Shown here: positions 1 to 10,900 of the stretch, piece by piece | How positions within the stretch are numbered: position 1 is the first letter of the stretch | Layout: every line of letters begins with the position of its first letter | DNA from: Rhynochetos jubatus | Taxonomy: Eukaryota; Chordata; Aves; Eurypygiformes; Rhynochetidae | Assembly: GCA_027574665.1 (NCBI GenBank) | Contig: CM050648.1 | Span: forward strand, 66,419,363-66,483,362 | Direction of reading: 5' to 3' | Length of the DNA stretch: 64,000 bases | Program-made: the position numbers and the translations under genes | The notes under the pieces: model-generated | Database searches by the model: none | Told to the model about the DNA's origin: nothing | What the model saw: the letters and a program-made list of their open reading frames with translations, nothing else

Positions 1-1740
1 CAGGCCTTTTGAACCCTGTAAACCAGGTGTTTAGTTCTGCTGCTCAGGAACTTGGATAACAAGCTTTTAAAATGCCTCACTTCCTTTATCATACTGAGTT
101 TAACTTCTGAAAACTTACAGCAGGTAACATCTGATGTTTGTCTTAACAAGACACAATGTATGGTTCAGATAGCTATGAAAAGTTAGTATTACAGCTCAAT
201 ATTCACATTTTTCTGTATAGAAAGAGAACTAAGTGTTAAATGCAAATACTTATCCCTTAAAATATCAATTCTGATATTGTACCGGGTTCAAATATCAGAA
301 AGGAGGGATAACAATCAACTTCAATTTGTCATGCGAACTTGCACCCTGATTTTGCTGGAAGAAGCTTATTGCATGACTTATGCAACCCTCTCTCTCTGGT
401 TTAGGGATTTTGGTTTTTTGTTGTGGGCTTTTTTTCCATTTCTCTAATGAATTGAGTTCTGAAGTGTGTAAAGATGTACCACCTAGTAAAGGGTAAGAAG
501 GTTTTATTGCATTGTTTGCTTGGTGTTTTTCTTGTCCATTTGTTTTTAAGAATTAATGCTTTTTCCACACTGGAAAATAATGAAGCTCTTGTGAAAATAC
601 AAGATTTTGTAGGTTATCTCAGATATCCCATTCAGCTTCTATCAGAAGCTTTGACATTTGAAACTCAGTTGAATTTTTAGTATGATATGTGCAGTTTACA
701 GTCAGTGTAACGCCTTTCCTTATGTTTGCATGACATCTGGTATGATGTACCTTGTCTTGACTACAGTTTTCCAGGCATTGTAATACTGAAGTAGCCTAAA
801 TTAATTGATTAATTCTAATTCTGCGAGCTGTTAACTCAAAAGTGCATGCTGTGTTTTTCCAACTAAAGTACCATGTGGGAGTAGTAGCAAATGACACTAA
901 AAATCTTTTCATGAAAGTGTATTTGCTAGAAAACAAAGAGTTGTTTTTTTATGAATCAAATTTTTAATGTATAGAATAAATTATATTTTTAGAAAAGCAA
1001 TTGAAATAATCTATCTTTTTTGCTTAGTGTGACTATAAAACTATCTTGTCTATCTGATTTCTGGTCGGCTTAATTCTTATTGGATTAATGCTTGAAGCGT
1101 GGATATGAGTATTTCAGGTAATGAAAAAAAAAGAACTTCAAAGAAAACACTTTAAAAATCATCATAATTTTCCTGATGATTTTCCTATAAGAAGGTATTT
1201 TGGTTTTGTATTTTTTTTTGGTGAAGCTTCTATTAGATGGTCTCACTAAAATCAAGTATTTAAAGGAAGGGGAAAAGTTGGAACCTGTAGCCTGCTGACA
1301 GCAGTGCTGCTGTGCTTTGTGAAAGAGGTGAAGTAAGCAAGGTAACTATCACTACCTTTCTTACATCTTTCAGAGATTCAGTTTTGGAAGTAGTAAGCAT
1401 ACAGTCCTCCTTTTTCTTAAGTAAATTATGTCCTATTCCTGACTAGCATGAAGAAGTCGCAGTCAGTGCGGTGACCCTTAGTAACAAAGGTAAGCAAATG
1501 CCTTAAACATATCTGTGCAAGGGACACGGTTCACTAATTACAGGAGTTGTTTGGAAAAACAGGATTTAACTGATGTATGTGAGCGTACATCGGTTTTTTG
1601 AATGTCAGTAGAAGGTTGCTATTAATCTTCCTTTATGTTAATAAAGTCAACAAGTAAAGTATTAGTACTTTTTTGGAACTCAAAATATTGCTGCTTCTCT
1701 GCCCAAGAATTGTGTTGTAACTGTGTGTGTGTTTGTTTAG
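1..1740 (+). other. ELP2 intron (3' portion)
   Basis: This is AT-rich intronic sequence. I see no further ELP2 exon; the preceding blade, which should end in phase 0 just before VTWHEI, is not recognisable here. No repeat family stands out. Confidence 0.75.
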
Positions 1741-1929
1741 GTAACCTGGCATGAAATTGCAAGGCCTCAAGTGCATGGATACGACATGCGATGTCTGGCG
1801 ATGATCGGCCGGTTTCAGTTTGTGTCGGGAGCAGACGAAAAAGTGCTTCGAGTTTTTCGTGCTCCCAAGAATTTTATAGAGAATTTCAGTAACATCACTG
1901 GTATCCCAGTGGAGGAGCTGTGCTCACAC
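1741..1929 (+). CDS. ELP2: ELP2 exon a (first exon in window)
   Basis: The exon has 63 codons in phase 0 at both ends. A TTTGTTTAG acceptor precedes it and GTAAGT follows directly. It encodes the segment from [10 protein letters not shown] through [16 protein letters not shown] to EELCSH, a highly conserved part of ELP2 that closes one WD40 blade (DEKVLRVF) and begins the linker before the next. Confidence 0.95.
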
Positions 1930-4900
1930 GTAAGTGTGCTAAAGCAATGCTAAGTGAAGACAACCCTCTTTCATGTGACCAAAATCAGTGCTCTAGGAAA
2001 TGTCAGATTGCACTAAACTCCATACAAATTCTTTTAATAATTCTGAAACCTTAACCTTGTTTTTTCCTTTCCCTTCTCTTTGCTTCCATGTGTGTTGTTT
2101 CTTGTATTTTCATGGTGATGTCTTATGTCTTATAAAACAGGATGTTTTTGAAATTAAACGAAACCTAGTACCTGAAGATTGCAAAGAGTATGGGTGAATT
2201 TAAGTACCTGAGACCAGGTAGACTACTGTACACACTTGGTGATTTGGAAGCAAACAACGAAGTCTGAGAATGTGCTTCTCCCTAATTGAAGGGTGTAGTA
2301 GTCTTGTCTAGATGTAATTATTGTTGTCTGGTTATGTGTTGTTGGGGTTTTTTTAATTGTATGCTTGGAAAATAGTTTAAAGCTTTCAGTGCTGGTTGTT
2401 GGTTCTTGCATATAAATATTTATAAACACGTACTTGCTCATGCTTTAGTTCCTCTGGCCTTTACATCCAGTTCTTATTTGCCAGTAAGTATATTTTCCTA
2501 CTCTGTGGAAAGATAAGACTGCAGAGTTGCCGTTCTTTGTTTGCTCCCTGTTTGCTTTAAAATCTAAATCTGTTTTTCTCTGCATTTTGTAGAACAGGCC
2601 TCGTTTGGGCTAGTTGCCTCTGTGTAGTACCTTGTGTGCTCTTTGCATTTCTGGCTCAAAAGCAGTGTTTTCTGTGCAGCTTCTCAGAGATGGATTAGCC
2701 TTTCCATTTCATCTAACAATTGAAACATCTGGGAAAGAAATCTATTCATTTTTGATAGCAAGAAGTTACATAAGTAGCTGTTTAGCGCTTTAATTCTGTA
2801 AGACTTTGTAAGCATTTACGTTAATGATGTTGTACAAAATAACATTGTGGTTTTATAAAGCTGGCAGATGTCATTGTTTTACTTTTACGTAGACCTTCAT
2901 TATCATCTCTTCCATTGAGTGCTATCCTTTGTTTCATGATATCAGTGTTTCACATGGGCTTTGTTTAAAGAGGAAGGCTTTATGAGCTCTAATGATACAG
3001 CTACTCTTAAATAGCTTTATTGAAATTGTTTTCTGTGAATGCCTTTTTTTTTTTTTTTTTTTTTCATTAAAGTGGGTAAGCTCTTTCTTAATTTAGCTCA
3101 AATGCCTGCCCCCAAGAAGGACTTAAAACCAAAAAAGCCAGCTTTATATTCAGGAAGGGTTGAACAGGATTATATTCAGTTCAAATCCATGGGATTGTAT
3201 TATACTTTGGGTTGCAATGAAGAACCATTTTTGTTTTAGAGGCCTTAGATTGGGGGCTGTGTGTAACATTTTCTTATTAAATTCAGAACATTTAAATAAA
3301 TACCATAGTATTTTTAGCTGTCACCTAAATTATAGATCCAGTTCTGTAAAACAGTCTTTCTCTGAACTTTTCAGACACAGTAAGGAAGGGGTTTTACAGC
3401 TATTAAATCTCATCTTTTTTCATCTTTGCACAAAGGGCCCCAAGTTCACTTACCCTTTCTGAATTTTGGCTTTTTCCCCATACCTTTGTGGAAGTATTTT
3501 CTGTCTGATTTGTCTCTCTGTGCTCCTCTAAACGGTCACATACTCCAGCCACATCTCTGTGCTGCGTTTGTGTTTGAAGCTGTGGGCACAGGCACTCTCC
3601 CTCTGTCCCCTTTGCCAAAATGCTGCTTCATTACCTCACCGCAGAACAGACTATTGCCCAGTTCTATTGTGTTAAAAAATGTAGTGCTGTCAGTTGCTTA
3701 ATTACCATGCATATCCTGGAATAAATAAAATTGAGGAAGAAAACCTGTAATTAGGGATGAAGATACATGCTTTACAGCAAAACCCTTGAGCCTGAGGCCT
3801 TAGAAAAGCTTTTCTTTCTGGCAGAGTGCTGGTCTTCATTTTGTCCAGGGTATGCTCCAGATGAGTTGGGACTTTTTCTAAGGTGCCCCCTTTTACTTCT
3901 CTAGAAAAGTCTCTTTTTTTTTTTTAATTTTTTTATTACAGGGATTCCTTATACTGTGGCCTTTGAAATCTGAACCTACATGACAACGTGTCTTTTTTTT
4001 TTTTTTTTTAATTCAGCAATCATCTGATCTTCCAGAAGGTGCAACTGTGCCAGCTTTGGGATTATCCAATAAAGCTGTTTTTGAAGGTACGGCTAATGAG
4101 AAATAATGGAGATGGTGCTTCATGTGGAAATGTCTTTTTTTAAGGATTGTTTTAGTGTATGTCTCTGTTAGGGCTGTCATTGTAAGCTTGACTGCAAGTT
4201 TTACGATCTACAAACAAAATTGTGCCAAGTCTTTATTTCTCTGGTAGCACCTCAATATGGTGCTTAAAAAAAAAAAAGCCCCAGTGAGAATCTTTTCTCT
4301 CTTTCTCTGCCTTTGGTACATCCCCTAATATCTTGTGTGAACCCAAAATACTCGTTCCCTGCCTCCTCCTGCCCCACACCCCTGCAGGAAGCAGCCCCAC
4401 TTGGTCTGCGCTGTGCTTCTGAGAGCCACTCCTGTTGACTGATCCTGAGGAGTTTCACATGGATGCTGGGGCTTGTTGCTTTCCTGTGTTGGGTCTGGGA
4501 GTAGCCATGGCAGGATGTTATTTGAATGCCCCCACCTGCCATTGTTCCTCTGTTTCCTCCATGCTCAATGCCTGCGCTCTCTGTCCCCCCAGCCCCCGTG
4601 AGAAGACTGATGTCTTTTGGCCAAAAAATTGGTATTGAGGTAGTGTACTGTGAAAACTAAGATCAGAATTAAAGCAGAACTACCTGTTGTTACCTGTGGT
4701 TTGTCTGTAAAACACCTTGCCCTCCGAAGCTATATTCTAGAGTCCTTTTCACACTCTCCTCAAATGTGAGCACCCCTGTAGAGGCTTACAGAAATAATGT
4801 TGCTTTGAGGGGGCTCATGTTTTCTGTTCCAGTGAAAATAGCTGTACACCTTCCCCAGGTAAATGATGCTTTGTGAATGTATTAGGGAAGGAAGAATTAG

Positions 4901-7900
4901 CCAACAATAGCTAATGTTCTGTTGGTTAAGGCTGGTGAGGCACCAGATGAATTTCTTGGAGAGGTGGTGGGGATTGCATTGTGGGGGAACAAGGAAGGAG
5001 GGACAAACATCTGTCTAGAATGAGAAAAATAACTGAGTAGTGTCTTGGGACTGAAGATGGGACTGGTAATCTGATGTTTCATAGAATCACAGGATGGTTT
5101 GGATTGGAAGGGACCTTAAAGATCATCTAGTTCCAACGCTCCTGCCATGGGCAGGGACACCCTCCCATGTTTAATAAGGTCTCTGGTAAAAATGTACTTA
5201 CACTGGAATCTACAAATTAGCTTAGACCAGGGTTTTGGTTTTTTTTTTTTCCTCTGCTTAAAGCTTTATCAGAAGGTGTGAATTAAAAGAGGAAGCATTA
5301 TAATAAGCTTTGTCTCTAGGGTCTTAATGGCAATACAGCTAAATTTTCCTAAATCTTTTGTGAGAGAAAAGTAGCTTTGTTGTACTTGAAATACTTGCCA
5401 AAATATATTTTGGCAAAAACTCTTTTCTGCTTTCTCAGGAGTCCATCTGCTGAGAGAGGGAACACAACTTCCTTCTCCTAGAGTATCGTCACAGACAGAA
5501 TAACTAATTTCCATTGATTTCACGTGACGCACCCCGAAGCAGCGATAGGAGTAGAAAAGCTGTCAGATTTTCTTGCATTGTCCCCCGCTGCCCACCCGAT
5601 GCTGTCAGCACTGATAGGCTAAAGCCCCACAGACCTCTCGCTCCCTCAGAGAGGGATCTTCATGGTAATTGTGGCCTCAAATTAGATAGATGTTTCTAAT
5701 TTAATTTTCAAGGGAAGGGCAGACAGGGTGAATGAGAAGACAGTCTTTCAGTTCTGATTTTTCTGTACCTGCTTTTTTAAACTGCTGAGTTAGAAACGTA
5801 CATTTGGCCAAAAGTTAGATTCTGTCTGAGAGCAGCTGGTACCCAACTCTGGACTTTTTTCTTAAATAATACTGAAAGTGAAGGGCAGAGTTGAATTTTA
5901 ACTGAAAAATAACTGAGCAGTTTCAGCTACTTCTGGTACTCTTGCCTAAAGCTAAGGCATGAGCCCTCAGCGGTTTTGCTGAAGTTTGCAAAATGCAGGG
6001 ACACTTCTGCAAGTATGGCTTTTCATTTAGGGGTCTACTGTAAATTTAGGAATTCATCACTTGTATCTGAGATTTTTGCCTTAAACATTTTCAAATCTAG
6101 AAGGAAAGGTTTAACCTTGGGGAAGCACAAGGTCAGCTCCTGGTGACTGCTTCTTTCAGGTAAATCGAAGTCTCATTAAGAATCTCTAAAGAGACTGTGG
6201 TGATATAGAGAGGTCAGTCTTGGAATGAAATTAGTCCAAAGGTTAGGTGATTTTCTGCCCCCTCCCCCATCCCCCCCCCTTCTCATATATGTTAGAATTA
6301 CTAGATTCTGATATTCATATTATTGTAAATCTGGAAGCAGAGAAACCTAAATTCAATTACTTATTTTGTTAAAAAAAAAATATATTTTTTTTTTTTTTAC
6401 TTGTATAAGAAGTGCTCATATTTTCCCTCCTGGCAAGTATGTTCTCACTAGCTAATGAAGTTCTTACTTTGAACAGGAGATATGGCTGCTCAAGCAGATC
6501 AGGATGAAGAAACATTTCAGACCATTTCAAATCAGTATCCTGAGATTTATTTTCAACCATTGATCCTTACAGGTATGAGATTCATTTGTGTTGTAAGAAA
6601 TAAAAAATGCGGTTCACTGGATATCCAAACTTGAAGCATTATTTAACTTTTGGTTTAGATTTTATAGCACTAAATTTGAATATGTTGTACAAATGTCTTT
6701 TAGAACCTCCTCCAGAGGATCACTTGCTGCAGAATACCTTGTGGCCTGAAATTCAGAAGTTGTAAGTTGTATTTTTCTTTTTTGTTAAATTTACAAAATT
6801 TCTAGGAAGATATTTCAGCATACTAATGTAGTCTGGTCTTGTAATGCTTCCTTTTTTACTACCTGATTTGACCGTGTGCAGTGTATGACTTGTAAAATAA
6901 ATCACATGCATATGAAAATTAGGATACAATGCAGAAAATAGCAGTTAGAAGTTGTGTGTCACAAAATTTTATTTCACTAGTTATTTCTGTACCAGTGAAA
7001 TACGTATGGTTTTTAGCACAAAGCTATTCTTCTGAATTTCTAATGATCAGACTTTCATTGTCCCTTTGGATGTTTGTCTTCTGAAGGTCTGTTTAGAACA
7101 CAGATTTATTTTCTTTGTTTTGCCTCTTTGTTCTAAGAGAATAGTAAGGTTTCTGGTCTGCCATAAGAAACTGTGGCATGTTTTCATGGTTTTATCTGTG
7201 GTCTGGAATGCGATGGGCCTCTCTTTCCATGCTGCAGCCTTTGTTTATGTCTGCCTGCTCAGTACATCTGCTTAAAACCTTGCCTGTACTGGAGGTCTGT
7301 GTGCTGAAGGAATGTTCTGCTTCTTTCCACTTCATGGTGCAGGCTTGCAGATCAAGTTTTGTCTTTCTGTTTTGAAAGTAAAGGCTGAAGCGACAAAGAC
7401 GCAGCTTCTCCCTTGAAGCCTAGCAGAGTTGTAAGATGGAATAGATGGAAGCAGCAGCCAAAATAGGATGTGTCTAGTGGTAGAGCAAAGTGATGAATGT
7501 GGATGTCGTGGTTTAACCCCAGCCAGCAGCTAAGCACCACACAGCCTCTTGCTCACCCTCCCTCCTACCCCAGTGGCATGGGGAGAATTGGAGGCAAAGA
7601 AAAAACCAATCTTGGGTTAAGAACAATTTAATAATTGAAAAGAAATTCAATAAAATAATGATACCAATAATATTAACAATACCAATAATACTAATATTAC
7701 TACTAATAATATGTCATGACAATAATACTACCATTATTACTACTAATAATATGTAATGAAAATAATGGAAAAGAAAACAAATGATACAACTGCTTACCAT
7801 CTGCCAACCAATGCCCAGCCAGTCCCCGAGCAGTGAGAGCCAGATCCAGAGAGCCTGAGAGCCAGCAGAGCCAGGTCCCTAAGAGCCAGAGCAAGAGACC

Positions 7901-10900
7901 CCTAATGAGCAACAGAGAGAGAACTAGGGTGAGATACTGAGCCTGACCCCTGGCCCACTCCCCCAAAATTATGTACCAAGCATGATGTTCTAAGGAATGA
8001 AATGTCCCTTTGGTCAGTTTGGGTCAGCTGTCCTGGCTGTGTTCCCTCTCAGCTGCTTGTCGGGAAGAAGCTGGGAACCCAGAGGCAGTATGAGAAACTG
8101 ATGAAGTCTTTTTGGCTCAGTGTAAACATTGCTTGGCAACAACCAAAACCATTAGTGTGTTGTCAGCATTCTCAGCACAAATCCAAAACACAACCTCATA
8201 CTAGCTACTGTGAGGAAAATTAACCCCATCCCAACTAAAACCAGCACAGCAGAGAAAGATGGCTACAAGCCCCACTGACAGAGTGGGTTGGGGACTGCAA
8301 GGATATAGTCGCGTGGTCATGACAGTAATTGTTTGGAGGTTGCAGGGTTTTGGAATTCTTCAGGTGTCTTTTGTTCCTTCTTTTTCTGAGATTTACAACG
8401 ATTCGGAAATGAAGGTTGTCACTGTATTTTGTTCCCTAAGGATACCAGTAACATTAGGCTGCACTTTCACAATCTTTGAAGTTTTAGTATCAATCTTTAA
8501 AGTATAGCGTGAAGAAATGAATCATCTCAAGCTGTTATGGGTCTGTTTATCTGAATTGCCTGAAACAGTGGTTTCAGGCAGGAACAAGAATGTTGAGCCA
8601 TTGCTGATGATCACAGCTACTTTTATACACTGCCGATTCTGGAACTTCAGCGGGGGGGGGCAGGAAGTAAAAAGGCTTTGGGAAAGCAGTTTGCAGGTTG
8701 CTTTCGTTTGACCGAGTGGGAGGTTTTGTGGGAGCTCATCTTTACCTTCAACCGGGCAGTTAATCTTCTTTGAATGCTTTAAAGCTCTTTTACTGTGTTT
8801 GTACTCAAAAGTGCTACTAGTGGGGAAGCTGGTGGATATTAGACCATGCTGCTTACTTCGTAATTTGACTGCCATGGTAACTGCAGCCCCTGATCCTATG
8901 GGTGTGTGTATGGCCGCTGATGCACCCACTCACATAGGTAGCTGGATGAAGGATCTTTAAGTAATAAAAAGGAGCCAAGGCCAAAATTTTTCTTCATTTG
9001 CCTTTGACATTTCTTAAAGTCTAGTGAGACATTAATCTCCGGTGTTCTGCTGCAGGAGTGCTGCCTGTCTGCTTTTATATCCTGCATTCATTACAATAAC
9101 TGCATTTCACGATGGTCTTCAGCTGACTTACCTGGGTGACTTTTTTCTGGTTTTAGAGACACTGCTAATGATAGCGATTCTTTTATGCAAAGGCAACAAG
9201 ATGTAAAGCATTCCCAGACTTCCAGTCTCTTTGCTCAGGATAATCTTGAAAGAAGTAACATGAAATCGCATAATGTAGATTTCAAGTTGCCATAGCAGCA
9301 GAAAAACTGCGTGAGGATCTGACTTGCTAAAAATAGCTTGTTTGTCATTGACATTTGTGTATTCCTAGCTCTGACTTGACACCAAATTTTGCAGGATTAG
9401 TGTTGGGTTTTGAAAACTGTTTGCTTGAGTAGGTTTTAGTATGAAGAACCTGCTGAATTTTTTACATAACCTAATAACTTTAAAAATAAAATATGATAAA
9501 TCCTGTGAGAGTATGCTAATCTTTATCCTCTTGAAAAATTACCATACACAGTTTCTATGCAGCAAGCTGAGATTAAAGCCTGAGTGTTGACATAAATATG
9601 TGTTTATGTATATGTACATTTCATGTAATACACTTGGAAGTCTTGAGAGGTCCTTTTTGACACCAGAAAATTATTGTAATCATTTATCTGGGCACTTTGA
9701 ACATCCAGTCAGTTTACCTGTGCATAAAAAAAAGTGCTGTGAATTGCACATTGCTAAGGCAAAATCGCTTGTCGTTGAAAATGTAATTTCATTATTCATT
9801 CCTGCAGGTGCTTCTCTCTGTGAACCTTGTTTTGGTGTTGTACTACATACTGAAGGGGTCAGGTTGAGCAGCTGGGGACAGAGGAAGGAGTTGTACTTGA
9901 GCTTCTATACTTGCAAGGCTCATACACTCTTGTAACAGCATCTGTTGCCGCTAACTTCATTCTCTTTACAGGACACAGCACTGGGAGTGTAGGCTGTCAG
10001 TCTGACCTCTGATAGGCCTACTCGTGTGACTGTGCAAAAGATGGTGGTTTAGGCTTTATTTTAATTTAAAGAGAAATATTGCATTTTCATGGCAGAAGGT
10101 TTGGAACTAGATGATCTTTAAGGTCCCTTCCAACCCAAACCATTCTATGATTTAGCAAGAACAAAGTTGCATGCAGAAGCTCAAAATGTTTCTGTCAAGT
10201 ACTCTTCAGTACTACAGTTAGGAGATAAAGCCAAGGTAACTGAGGGCTTGTTTCCCAGGTTGTTCCACAGGTTATGTTTCCTGCATTGAATTTCAGGAAA
10301 CTTACACCTTTCATGGAATAAATACTTCTCAGTTTTAGAAACTTGACTTTCAATGGTTTTCACTACAAAATAGTCTCCAGGAACGTGCGTTAGAAGTAAG
10401 TGTTATGATAAAACACCTGCTTGTGGCAGAATAAGGGGAAGACAGCAGTAACACCTTCATCATTATGAGATACAGAGTTCCAAATTGACATTCCAATTAA
10501 GCGCAGCCACCACTTCTTCTGCCCCTGGAAGGCCAAGCACAGTTGCTGTCCATGAAAAGGCAGAATGTTGTGGGTTGACCCTGGCCTGAGGCCAGGTGCC
10601 CACCACAGCTGCTCTATCACTGCCTTCCTCAGCTGGGCAGGGGAGAGAAAATGTAACTAAAGGTTTGTGGGTCAAAGCAAGGACAGGAAGAGATCACTCA
10701 GCAATTACTGTCACAGGCAAAACAGACTCAGCTTGGTGACAATTAATTTATTACCAATCAAATCGGAGTAGGATAATGAGAAATAAAACCAAATCTTATA
10801 AACACCTTCCCCCCCCCCCCCCCCCCCCCCCAGCTGTCTGCCTGGGCTGAGCTTTACTCTCCTGATTTCTCTACCTCCTTCCTGCCAGTGACACAGCGGG

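Noticed and set aside
2141-2197. Open segment after AAAACAG in the ELP2 intron, possible extra exon ([18 protein letters not shown])
   Set aside because: ELP2 phases join perfectly without it, it runs to a stop (TGA) with no matching donor in frame, and it does not match the ELP2 family.
3101-3239. [20 protein letters not shown] open segment in an ELP2 intron
   Set aside because: It starts like a basic ribosomal or myosin light chain N terminus, but nothing after the first residues matches. No splice context or processed-pseudogene signs were found.
8249-8253. Target-site duplication for the 7,504-8,248 LTR
   Set aside because: The flanking pentamers GTGGA and GCAGA match at only 3 of 5 positions, which is too weak to claim.
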